Assembly (NCBI RefSeq): GCF_041438805.1
Contig: NZ_CP109190.1
Location: forward strand, 9,486,001 to 9,550,000
DNA from: Streptomyces sp. NBC_01707
GTDB taxonomy: Bacteria > Actinomycetota > Actinomycetes > Streptomycetales > Streptomycetaceae
Reading direction: 5' to 3'
DNA: 64,000 nt
The translations under genes were made by a program, and so were the position numbers. The stretch's first letter is position 1, and each line of letters opens with the position of its first letter. Positions 42,465 through 49,970 of this stretch are shown piece by piece. The notes beneath the pieces are model-generated. The model saw nothing but the letters and a program-made list of their open reading frames with translations. It made no database searches and was not told the DNA's origin.

Positions 42465-42757
42465 TCAGAATGAGGTTTTGAGGCGTCGCAAGCAGATGAT
42501 GATGCAGGCGAGTTGGAGCAGTCCGAGGTGGAGGTCGGCGCGTATCTCGTAGTGGATGCGGAGCCGTTTGAACTGATGCAACCAGGCGAAGGTGCGCTCG
42601 ACGACCCACCGGGTCTTGCCCAGCCCTGAGCCGTGCGGGGTGCCACGGCGGGCGATCTTGGGTGCGATCCCGCGAGCCCGGATGAAGCGCCGGTACTTGT
42701 CGAAGTCGTAGCCGCGGTCGGCGAACAGCCGCCGGGGCCGGTGCCGTGGCCGGCCGC
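42465..42757 (-). mobile_element. IS5-family transposase, 3' part
   Basis: The minus frame reads RGRPRHRPRRLFADRGYDFD, GTPHGSGLGKTRWVVERTFA and WLHQFKRLRIHYEIRADLHL, ending LRRLKTSF and stop at 42465. These are the later DDE segments of an IS5-type transposase (ADRGYD and VVERTF with the catalytic Glu). The 5' half is lost at about 42757, where the LLM oxidoreductase frame begins in the opposite direction. Confidence 0.85.
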
Positions 42758-43657
42758 GCAGGCCACTACGGACGTCCACTCTCCTTCGGAGTGAGCCTCG
42801 ACCCGTCCGCCGGGGCCTGGGCGCAGACCCGGCGCCTCGCGCGGATGGCGGAGGACTCGGGCCTGGACTACCTCGCCGTCCAGGACCACCCCTACCAGCC
42901 CGGCCACCTCGACGCCTGGACCCTGATCACGCATCTGTCCGCGGCCACCGGTCGCATCTCCTTCCTCACCGACGTCGCCGACCTGCAGTTGCGTCCGCCG
43001 GTGATGCTCGCCAAGGCCGCCGCGTCGCTGAGCGTGCTCACCGATGGACGGATCCAACTCGGTGTCGGCGGGGGCGGCATTCCCGATGCCATCGCCTCGA
43101 TGGGCGGACCGGCGCGACGCGGACAGGACATGGTGGCATTCGCCGAGGAGTCCCTGGGGCTCCTGCGGACGGCCCTGTCCGGGGGCGTCGTACGACTGCA
43201 CAGCCAGTACCACGCCGTCGGCGGTTACCGCGCCGGACCGGTGTCCCCGAAGCCCGTCGAGCTCTGGCTCGGCGCCCAGAAGCCGAGGATGCTCGCCGTT
43301 GCCGGCCGGTTGGCCGACGGCTGGATCTCTCCGCTGAACATCTACGTCCCGCCGCAGGAGGTGCCCTCGCGTCAGCGGATCATCGACGAGGCGGTCGCCG
43401 ACGCAGGCCGCGACCCGAGGACGCTCCGGCGTGTCTACAACGTGATCGGCGTGATCGGCGACCATGGGGACGGACCCGGGCTCGTCGGCGATGTGCGGCG
43501 GTGGGCAGACAGCCTCGCCGAGTGGGCTGTGGAACTCGGCTTCGACACCTTCGTCTTCTGGCCCGCCACTGACCCCGAGCAGCAGCTCGCGCTCTTCGCC
43601 GCCGAGGTCGTGCCCGCGGTGCGCGAGCGCGTCGGCGCCCTCCGGAGCGGGCGATGA
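42746..43657 (+). CDS. LLM-class (luciferase-like) flavin-dependent oxidoreductase, 5' end rebuilt at an IS junction
   Basis: A 303-aa bacterial-luciferase-like protein using FMN or F420. Typical segments are FGVSLDPSAGAWAQTRRLARMAE, DYLAVQDHPYQPGHLDAW, LGVGGGGIPDAIASMG and KPVELWLGAQKPRMLAVAGR. The only in-frame early starts are the GTG at 42746, which lies inside the IS5 fragment, and a GTG at 42791. The original start was therefore probably lost and translation may now begin in IS sequence. Its stop overlaps the next gene's ATG (ATGA), so the two are coupled. Confidence 0.82.
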   Translation: MAGRAGHYGRPLSFGVSLDPSAGAWAQTRRLARMAEDSGLDYLAVQDHPYQPGHLDAWTLITHLSAATGRISFLTDVADLQLRPPVMLAKAAASLSVLTDGRIQLGVGGGGIPDAIASMGGPARRGQDMVAFAEESLGLLRTALSGGVVRLHSQYHAVGGYRAGPVSPKPVELWLGAQKPRMLAVAGRLADGWISPLNIYVPPQEVPSRQRIIDEAVADAGRDPRTLRRVYNVIGVIGDHGDGPGLVGDVRRWADSLAEWAVELGFDTFVFWPATDPEQQLALFAAEVVPAVRERVGALRSGR

Positions 43658-44964
43658 ACGGCACCTTCTCCACCGTGCCGGCCGAGCTGGCCGGCAAGCT
43701 GGTCATGCCCGACGACCGCCGCTACCGGCTGCTCCGCTCCACCTACACCACTGTGGGCCACCCGGCCGCTGTCGTCCTGCCCGAGTCCGCGGGCGATGTC
43801 GCGGCGGCGCTGCGGCTCGCGCGGGAGACAGGGCTTCGGGTGGCCGTTCGCAGCGGCGGGCACGGCCTGTCCGGCAGCGGGACCAACAACGGCGGGCTCG
43901 TCATCGACCTGAGCGCGCTGCACCGAGTCGACGTCCTCGACCGCGGTTCTCGTCTGGTCCGTGTCGAGGCAGGCGCCCGCTGGGCCCAGGTCGCCCAGGC
44001 GCTCGCCCCGCACGGGCTCGCGATCAGTTCGGGCGACCACGGCAATGTCGGGGTCGGAGGCATCGCCACCGGGGGCGGCGTCGGATGGCTCGTACGGCAG
44101 TACGGGCTCACCGTCGACCACATCCGCGCCGTCGAGGTCGTCCTGCCCGACGGATCGGCCGTGCGCGCCGATGCCGAGGCCGAGCCCGACCTGCTGTGGG
44201 TGATGCGCGGGGCCGGCGCGGGTGCCGGGATTGCGGTGGCCTTCGAGATCGAGGCCATGGAGCTTCGTGACGTCGGTTATGCGCAGCTGGTCGCGGCGGT
44301 GGACCCGGCCGGGGAGACGCTGCGGCGCTGGGAGGCCGTCATGGCGCGGGCGCCGCGCGAGCTGTCGACGGCGGTGATGCTGTCCTCACAGGGCGCCGCC
44401 ACCGCCGCGTTCATCACCGCTGTCGTGGCCTCGGACAGCCCGTCCGTCATCCGCGACGCCATCGAACCGCTGCTCGGCATCGGTGACGTAATGGCCCAGC
44501 AGGCCCATGTCGTCTCCTATACAGATCTGGTCCCACCGGTCCACCTGCACCCCAACACCGGGCAGATGCCCTCCAGCTCGACCAACGGGCTGCTCACCGA
44601 CATGACTTCGGATGCCGCCCGCGTCCTGGTCGCGGCGTCGGCCGCCCCCGACCCGGTCCTGGTCCAGCTGCGTTCGCTCGGCGGCGCAGCCCACGACCCG
44701 GCCCCCTCTGCCATGGCGTTCACACACCGCCATCAGAACACCCTCGTCATCGCCTCGGCGTTCCCGCCGGACGACCGCGCCACGCTGGCCGCCGCCTGGG
44801 CGCCGCTCGCCCCACACACCGACGGCGCCTACGTGAACTTCGAGAGCAATCCCGACAAGACGACGTTCACACGTGCCTACCCCGGACCGACCGGTACCCG
44901 CGTCACCGACCTGTGGAAGCGCTACGACCCCGACGGCGTCCTGCGCCCCCGGCCGCCGGCCTGA
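43654..44964 (+). CDS. FAD-linked oxidase (berberine-bridge/PCMH family)
   Basis: A 436-aa oxidoreductase with an N-terminal PCMH FAD-binding domain (VAVRSGGHGLSGSG, whose His is the usual covalent FAD attachment site; VGVGGIATGGGVGWL) and a C-terminal BBE segment (YVNFESNPDKTTFTRAYP, RVTDLWKRYDPDGVLRP). The second covalent anchor, a Cys before VGVGG, is not visible here. It starts at ATG 43654, overlapping the LLM gene by four bases. The pair probably oxidises the same small molecule; the substrate is unknown. Confidence 0.87.
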   Translation: MNGTFSTVPAELAGKLVMPDDRRYRLLRSTYTTVGHPAAVVLPESAGDVAAALRLARETGLRVAVRSGGHGLSGSGTNNGGLVIDLSALHRVDVLDRGSRLVRVEAGARWAQVAQALAPHGLAISSGDHGNVGVGGIATGGGVGWLVRQYGLTVDHIRAVEVVLPDGSAVRADAEAEPDLLWVMRGAGAGAGIAVAFEIEAMELRDVGYAQLVAAVDPAGETLRRWEAVMARAPRELSTAVMLSSQGAATAAFITAVVASDSPSVIRDAIEPLLGIGDVMAQQAHVVSYTDLVPPVHLHPNTGQMPSSSTNGLLTDMTSDAARVLVAASAAPDPVLVQLRSLGGAAHDPAPSAMAFTHRHQNTLVIASAFPPDDRATLAAAWAPLAPHTDGAYVNFESNPDKTTFTRAYPGPTGTRVTDLWKRYDPDGVLRPRPPA

Positions 44965-45049
44965 CCGCCGGCCCCATCGACTCACCGACCACGAGCCCCA
45001 CGGCACCCGCCGCAGGCGCCCGCCCTGTCACCCCTACTGGAGATAATCC

Positions 45050-45700
45050 ATGGCCACGTTGCTGCACATCGACTCCTCCGTGTTCGCGGGCGGCGCCTCC
45101 GCCTCCCGCGCCGTCACGGAGACCTTCCGCAAGACCTGGGAAGAGCAACACCCGGAGAGCACGGTGATCTACCGCGACCTCTCCGTCGCCCCTGTCCCGC
45201 AGATCACCGCCGCCGCACACACCGCGGGCTTCACCGACCCGAACGCCCACTCGCCCGAGCAGGCCGCCGCCTTCGCTGAACGCCTCCAGCTGATCGAGGA
45301 ACTGGAACAGGCAGACGCGGTGCTGATCGGCGCGCCGATGTACAACTACTCGATCCCGTCGACCCTCAAGGCATGGCTGGACAACGTGATCCTCCACGGC
45401 CGCACCTCGGGCGAGAACCCCTCTGCCAAGGGCACCCCGGTCACCGTCGTCGCCAGCCGTGGCGGCTCCTACGCGCCCGGCACCCCGAAGGAGCCCTACG
45501 AGTACGTGCAGAACTACCTGACGGCGACTCTCGCCGACATGCTCGCCCTCGACCTCGACTTCATCGTTCCGGAACTCACCATGGCCCCGCACAACCCGGC
45601 CATGGCCGAACTGGTGCCGCTCTGCGAAACCTCCCGCGACCGCGCCCTGCAGGACGCGACCACCAAGGCCAAGGCCCTCGTCGAACGCCTCGCCGCGTAA
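45050..45700 (+). CDS. azoR: FMN-dependent NADH-azoreductase
   Basis: A 216-aa flavodoxin-fold reductase of the AzoR family, reducing azo bonds and quinones with NADH via FMN. LLHIDSSVFAGGASASRAVTETF (phosphate-binding loop), LIGAPMYNYSIPSTLKAWLDNVI and VVASRGGSYAPGTPKE are family signatures. The ATG at 45050 follows GGAGATAA. It lies 85 bp after the FAD oxidase on the same strand, so the three flavoenzyme genes probably form one operon, closed by a hairpin at 45710-45747. Confidence 0.9.
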   Translation: MATLLHIDSSVFAGGASASRAVTETFRKTWEEQHPESTVIYRDLSVAPVPQITAAAHTAGFTDPNAHSPEQAAAFAERLQLIEELEQADAVLIGAPMYNYSIPSTLKAWLDNVILHGRTSGENPSAKGTPVTVVASRGGSYAPGTPKEPYEYVQNYLTATLADMLALDLDFIVPELTMAPHNPAMAELVPLCETSRDRALQDATTKAKALVERLAA

Positions 45701-45709
45701 ACATGGGAG

Positions 45710-45747
45710 CGCCGTGCGCGTCCCTGCCGTCAGGGCATCGCACGGCG
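45710..45747 (+). terminator. Hairpin terminator after the flavoenzyme operon
   Basis: CGCCGTGCG (45710-45718) pairs with CGCACGGCG (45739-45747). The loop contains a further CCCTG/CAGGG stem. It begins 10 nt after the azoreductase stop. No U-tract follows. Confidence 0.7.
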
Positions 45748-46039
45748 TCCTCGATTCGCCCCAACAGCGTCCACGGGAGTGAAGGTCGTCTCGACGCCGA
45801 CGCCCGGCTCATCGTCGCCGCCGCGCGGCCGGCGGCGGGCAACCACAACGACTGCAAAGTGGGAGCAGGCAGGCCAAGCATGCCATCGGCCGGGCTACAG
45901 CCATCGCGGACGGGCGGCTGCCGGAGCACCGGTCTGGTCATCCCGCACGCGAGCGCGCCGGGCCGAACTCCCGGCCAGTTCGGGCTGCCGGCGCAGGCAC
46001 GTGGTGCGTCCGATGGGCGTTCACACATCCGGTCCCTGA

Positions 46040-46195
46040 CGGCTCAGTCCGGCCTTGCCGGCGATGACCAGGTCGTTGGCGTACGGGTGCAGGCCTCTTG
46101 ATCAGGAGCCGGCCGTGTTGATGAAGTTCACGCCCAAGTCGACCGCGCGGCGCAGTACGCGGACGGCCTCATCGGGGTCCTTGGGGTCGCCCCAT
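46040..46195 (-). pseudogene. Aldo/keto reductase remnant
   Basis: The minus strand encodes [20 protein letters not shown] and VNFINTAGS before a stop, then LHPYANDLVIAGKAGLS in another frame. This is the N-terminal barrel region of aldo/keto reductases ([28 protein letters not shown]). About 20 codons are deleted between the blocks and the catalytic Tyr is lost. The 45750-46035 stretch before it shows nothing recognisable. Confidence 0.7.
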
Positions 46196-46225
46196 CGTCA
46201 GAACGACCGTTCGAGCGTTCTGACG
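46196..46225. promoter_or_regulatory. Orphan palindrome CGTCAGAACG-N10-CGTTCTGACG
   Basis: A perfect inverted repeat with 10-bp arms and a 10-nt spacer, lying between two gene remnants (aldo/keto reductase and DUF4331). It has the size of a TetR-type operator, but no intact regulator is adjacent. Confidence 0.55.
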
Positions 46226-46258
46226 GTTTTCGACAGGCGAGCAATGGAAGAGCCTGAC

Positions 46259-46426
46259 ATGTCCAACCACTTCACCGGCCTCAGCCTCGGGCTGTCACTC
46301 GGCGACCAGCGCCTCGATCTGTGCGACCTCTACGCCTTCCGGGCGCCTGGTGCTCCGAGCGGGACCGTTCTTATCCTCAACGCCAATGCCAACGCAGATG
46401 CCATGCACCCCGACGTCGTCGCCTGA
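46259..46426 (+). pseudogene. DUF4331 protein, N-terminal fragment
   Basis: From the ATG at 46259: SNHFTGLSLGLSLGDQRLDL, CDLYAFRAPG and VLILNANANADAMHPD, then a stop at 46424-46426. It matches the start of DUF4331 proteins (SNHFTGLSLGPPLGDQRLDLCDLYAF). The remaining ~85% of the domain is missing; the stop falls where relatives continue with YRLNID. Confidence 0.7.
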
Positions 46427-46437
46427 ACCCGGAACGG

Positions 46438-47457
46438 TCACTCCGCGACGTCGATGATGATCTTGCCTGCGGCGGATCCGCTCTCCACTGCCTTGTGGGC
46501 CTCGGCGGCCGTATGGAGGGTGAAATGCCGGGGATCGACCATGGGCATGAGCGCCCCGGCGTCAACAAGGGCGGCCGTCTCCTGCAGAATCTCCCCGTGG
46601 TGCTCCCGGCCCCGTCCGGTCAGCATCGGCAGCAGCGTGAAGACGCCCGAGTACGTGGCCCCGCGGAACGACAAGGGTGCAATGCTGTGGGTGCCCCAAC
46701 CCAGGGCGCTGACCACATGCCCGGTGTAGGTGCGTACCGCGGTGAAGGAGGCGTCGAGCGTTTCGCCGCCGACGGTGTCGAAGACGATGTCGAAGCCCTC
46801 ACCACCGGTGTGCCGGGCGACGTAGTCCTCGACCGGGGTGGTGGTGTAGTCGATCGGCGTCGCTCCAAGGCGGGCGATGGTCTCCAGGCTGCGGGCCGAT
46901 CCGGTCGCAAAGACCTCGGCTCCCCTCGCCCGGGCGATCTGAATGGCCACATGCCCGATGCCGCCGGCTCCGCCGTGGACGAGGACCCGCTGACCGGTCT
47001 TCACCTGCGCCCGGTCCACCAGACCCTCCCACGCCGTGATGACGATCAGCGGGAGTGCCGCCGCCTCCCGCGGGCTCAAGGAGACGGGCTTGTGCGCAAG
47101 CAGCCGGGCGTCGACGGCCGCGTACTCGGCCAGCGAGCCTTGCAGGTCGCCGACGCCGCCGGTGAGCCCGTACACCTCGTCGCCCGGGGCGAAGCCGGTG
47201 ACCTCGGGGCCGACGGCCTCGACCACGCCGGCCAGGTCCACTCCGAGGATGGCGGGCAGCCTGCTGCGAGCGTGGGCCGCCTTACCGGCCCGGATCTTGG
47301 TGTCCAGCGGGTTCACGCCGCTGGCCGCTACTCGCACCAGCACCTGGCCCGCCCCTGCGGCAGGCGTCGTGAGTTCGCTCTGGGTCAGCGGGCCGCCGAA
47401 CTGCTCCAGCACAACCGCGCGCATGGACGCGGCCGCCGCAGGGCGGGACGTGGTCAT
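46438..47457 (-). CDS. Zinc-independent NADP-dependent oxidoreductase (quinone oxidoreductase, MDR family)
   Basis: A 339-aa medium-chain reductase. It starts MTTSRPAAAASMRAVVLEQF with GVNPLDTKIRAGKA (no catalytic Zn ligands), ILGVDLAGVVEAVGPEV and the NADPH motif VHGGAGGIGHVAIQIARARGAEV near residue 160. It probably reduces quinones or activated alkenes. The ATG at 47457 has AAAGGAA upstream. A palindrome (47472-47485) directly before the SD is repeated upstream of the TetR-B gene that precedes it on the same strand, indicating TetR-B repression. Confidence 0.88.
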   Translation of the reverse strand: MTTSRPAAAASMRAVVLEQFGGPLTQSELTTPAAGAGQVLVRVAASGVNPLDTKIRAGKAAHARSRLPAILGVDLAGVVEAVGPEVTGFAPGDEVYGLTGGVGDLQGSLAEYAAVDARLLAHKPVSLSPREAAALPLIVITAWEGLVDRAQVKTGQRVLVHGGAGGIGHVAIQIARARGAEVFATGSARSLETIARLGATPIDYTTTPVEDYVARHTGGEGFDIVFDTVGGETLDASFTAVRTYTGHVVSALGWGTHSIAPLSFRGATYSGVFTLLPMLTGRGREHHGEILQETAALVDAGALMPMVDPRHFTLHTAAEAHKAVESGSAAGKIIIDVAE

Positions 47458-47471
47458 AGTATTCCTTTCGA

Positions 47472-47485
47472 ACAGACAGGTCTGT
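47472..47485. promoter_or_regulatory. Candidate TetR-B operator ACAGAC-AG-GTCTGT
   Basis: A 6-2-6 inverted repeat 15 bp before the oxidoreductase start, so a bound repressor would block initiation. An identical 14-mer lies at 48187-48200. Confidence 0.7.
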
Positions 47486-47545
47486 TTTCTTTCGATCCGA
47501 AAATCTCTCAGATGCCCCGAGAGGGTGCATGAGGGCCTGGAGGGG

Positions 47546-48133
47546 TCAGGTGGTAGGAGACGGGCAGGAGTATTCGACCGCGAACCGTGCCGCCTCCTTG
47601 GCGGCGGCAGGCATGGCCGGGTCCTGCTCGAGCTTGCCCGCCGCCAGCGCACCGTCGACCAGCAGGGTGAGCTGCAGGGCCAGCTGGGCGGGGTCGGCAG
47701 CTCCGGCCGCCTCGGCCAGGTCGCGCACCCATGCCCGCACCGCTCGCTTGTGTTCGACGGTCACGGTGTGCGGGAGGCTCCCCGGCTCGCTCTCGGCGGC
47801 GGCGTTGATGAACGGGCAGCCGTGAAATCCGTGCCGTTCGTAGGAGGCGGTGACCGCGTCGAACAGACCCACCAGTTGATCGCGGGGACTGTCACCGGCC
47901 GCCAGCGCAGCGGCCCGCAGTTTGCCGCGCCAGGAGTCGTCGGTCCGCCGCAGATAGGCGGCGGCCAGTTCGTCCTTGGACGGGAAGTGCACATACAGGG
48001 TGGACTTGGCGACGCCCGAGTCGGCGATGATGCGGTCGACGCCCACTCCGCGCAGCCCATGGGCGGAGAACAGCTCTTCCGCCGTCGTAAGGATGCGCTC
48101 GCGCGCCGGGAGGCGCTTGGCCGTGGCAGGCAT
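47546..48133 (-). CDS. TetR-family transcriptional regulator B
   Basis: A 195-aa TetR repressor. The HTH is RERILTTAEELFSAHGLRGVGVDRIIADSG with VAKSTLYVHFPSKDEL (residues ~11-55). The ligand domain contains GFHGCPFINAAAESEPGS, the Cys-bearing segment found in AcuR/LmrA-type members. The ATG at 48133 begins MPATAKRLPARERIL. It is just upstream of the oxidoreductase at 47457 (88-bp gap, same strand), and identical operators precede both genes. Confidence 0.9.
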   Translation of the reverse strand: MPATAKRLPARERILTTAEELFSAHGLRGVGVDRIIADSGVAKSTLYVHFPSKDELAAAYLRRTDDSWRGKLRAAALAAGDSPRDQLVGLFDAVTASYERHGFHGCPFINAAAESEPGSLPHTVTVEHKRAVRAWVRDLAEAAGAADPAQLALQLTLLVDGALAAGKLEQDPAMPAAAKEAARFAVEYSCPSPTT

Positions 48134-48186
48134 GGCAGTTACTCGACCCTCTCCGGGGACCCTTAGGATTCGTCACCTGAAGACTA

Positions 48187-48200
48187 ACAGACAGGTCTGT
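48187..48200. promoter_or_regulatory. Candidate TetR-B operator ACAGAC-AG-GTCTGT
   Basis: The identical 14-mer to 47472-47485, lying 54 bp before the TetR-B start, consistent with autoregulation. The 270 bp beyond it (to 48473) show no gene. Confidence 0.7.
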
Positions 48201-48473
48201 CCGATCAAGCGGTCGGACGGCGTGCCTGGCTGGCGATCGAGGACCTCGCAGATACGGGGGCGCAGTGATGAGGCGGATCGCGCGAGCGCGGTCGTTCTTC
48301 AGGATGGAAAGGTTCGTTGGCCACGCCGACCCGGGAGGCGTCGGGCGCCATCGTGCCGTCCCTTCCAGATCCTCCCTCTGCGACCAGGCGGTCGAGGCAG
48401 TCACCACCTGCGGCCCGCGGTGCTTCGCTGAAGACGCCCTGGCGCGATGCGTCGTGGATCAAGCGGCGCCCGT

Positions 48474-49055
48474 TCAGTCAAGGGCGCCCAGGGCCACTTC
48501 GACGACCCCCATCAGCGAGGGCCGGTCCGGATCGATGGCACCCATCACCTTCAGCCCCTGCATGGTCACCAGAAGGAATCGGGCCAGGTCGCGGGGACTG
48601 CGGGCGGCGGGCAGCTCCCCACTTGCCTGCGCTTCCGCGATGAGCTCGCAGAGCGCGTCCTCCAGTGAGGCGGTCGTCGAGCGCACGTGCGCTGCGGCCT
48701 TGGGGTCGTGTGCGATGCGCTCCGTCGTGGCGCCTACGATCAGGCAGGCCTGCCGGCTGCCGTCGCGCACGATCGCGTCCACTGTCCCGACCAGGACCTC
48801 GCGCAGCAGTTCGCGAGCCGGGGCTCCGCCGCGCAGGAGCTCGACCAGAGGTAGCGCATACCGTTCGCGGTACCTGTCCATGGCCGCCAGGTACAGCCCC
48901 TCCTTGCTGCCGAACGCGGCATACAGCGATCCGCGCCCCACGCCGGTGGCGCTCACCAGGTCCTGAATCGACGTTCCCTCGTAGCCCCTGCGGCGAAAGG
49001 CGTTCATCGCCGCCTCCACCGCCGCCTCCGTGTCGAATTCCCTGATACGCGCCAT
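48474..49055 (-). CDS. TetR-family transcriptional regulator C
   Basis: A 193-aa TetR regulator. The HTH is AAVEAAMNAFRRRGYEGTSIQDLVSATGVGRGSLYAAFGSKEGLY-like (residues ~10-55), followed by a ligand domain with RQACLIVGATTERIAHDPKA. The ATG at 49055 starts MARIREFDTEAAV; upstream codons in the frame are not conserved. It is divergent from the SnoaL-like/Gfo-Idh/MDR/MFS series beginning at 49296, with a perfect 15-bp palindrome between them, and is the likely repressor of that series. Confidence 0.9.
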   Translation of the reverse strand: MARIREFDTEAAVEAAMNAFRRRGYEGTSIQDLVSATGVGRGSLYAAFGSKEGLYLAAMDRYRERYALPLVELLRGGAPARELLREVLVGTVDAIVRDGSRQACLIVGATTERIAHDPKAAAHVRSTTASLEDALCELIAEAQASGELPAARSPRDLARFLLVTMQGLKVMGAIDPDRPSLMGVVEVALGALD

Positions 49056-49098
49056 GCCCCGGAGTCTATCAGGAACGAGCAGTACAAATTTTACTTGC

Positions 49099-49113
49099 CC
49101 ATATGACATATGG
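49099..49113. promoter_or_regulatory. Candidate TetR-C operator CCATATG-A-CATATGG
   Basis: A perfect 7-1-7 palindrome in a rare A+T-rich patch, 44 bp before the TetR-C start and 183 bp before the divergent SnoaL-like gene. The position suits control of both promoters. Confidence 0.65.
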
Positions 49114-49295
49114 ACAGAAGTTTTTTTTGACTCTTCGTTCCACATAAGCTTCACTGCAAGGACGGCGCAACGATCGCCCTCCCGGCAGCGGCGCTCCTTG
49201 GATCAGCGTCCGCGCTCACAACGCCGGCCTGAACTCAAGGCCGGACAAGACCTGCCGCGCCCGCCCACGAGGCGCGGAGCCGAAAGGAAGACATC

Positions 49296-49907
49296 ATGGA
49301 CGAACAGGAATCCCGTAAGCCGTCCGCGTGGCGCTCTCGCGTGGCCGCCGCGGCTGCGGCGGCCACGCTGCTGGTCGGCGGCGGCGCGGGAGCGGCGGCC
49401 TGGGCCTCCCAGCCCGCGTCGGCCGAGCACGGCCCGGCACGCTCCCGTACCGCGTCGGACACGGCCACTGTGCAGCGGCTGGTCGACATCGAGGACATCC
49501 GGCAGTTGAAGGCGCGTTACTTCCGGTCCATCGACAGCAAGCAGTGGTCGAAGCTGGCCACGCTCTTCACCGCCCACCCCACGATCGACGTCGGCGCCAA
49601 GTACAGCAGCGGCAAGGAGCTCGCCGAGAAGACGGCGGCGCTGCTCGGCGACGCCCCCAGCGCCCACCAGGGCTTCCTCCCGGAGATCAAGGTCAATGGC
49701 AACCGCGCCTCGGCAATCTGGGCGATGGAGGACTACGTGAGCTTCCCGGCCGGCTCCAGCTACAAGAGCGGCTTCCACGGCTACGGCGAGTACCACGACA
49801 CGTACAAGCGGATCAACGGCCACTGGTACATCGACAGCACCGTGCTGTCCCGGTTCCGGGTGGACAACGTCCCCAACTGGACGCCGCCCTCCGCGCCGAA
49901 GAAGTAA
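49296..49907 (+). CDS. Secreted SnoaL-like (NTF2-fold) protein 2
   Basis: A 203-aa protein with an N-terminal export signal (WRSRVAAAAAAATLLVGGGAGAAAWAS) and a SnoaL_4-like NTF2 domain (LVDIEDIRQLKARYFRSIDSKQW with LATLFTAHPTIDVG, YHDTYKRINGHWYIDSTVLSRF). Such domains are found in dehydratase-, cyclase- or ligand-binding proteins; the export signal is less usual. The ATG at 49296 follows AAAGGAAG. It opens a run of four genes on the plus strand opposite TetR-C. It is similar in layout but not closely in sequence to the protein at 37883. Confidence 0.87.
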   Translation: MDEQESRKPSAWRSRVAAAAAAATLLVGGGAGAAAWASQPASAEHGPARSRTASDTATVQRLVDIEDIRQLKARYFRSIDSKQWSKLATLFTAHPTIDVGAKYSSGKELAEKTAALLGDAPSAHQGFLPEIKVNGNRASAIWAMEDYVSFPAGSSYKSGFHGYGEYHDTYKRINGHWYIDSTVLSRFRVDNVPNWTPPSAPKK

Positions 49908-49970
49908 CAACAAGTCAAGACAGACACACCCCCATGGGCCCGTCTGGGCCCCTATTCGCAGGAGTGAAAC

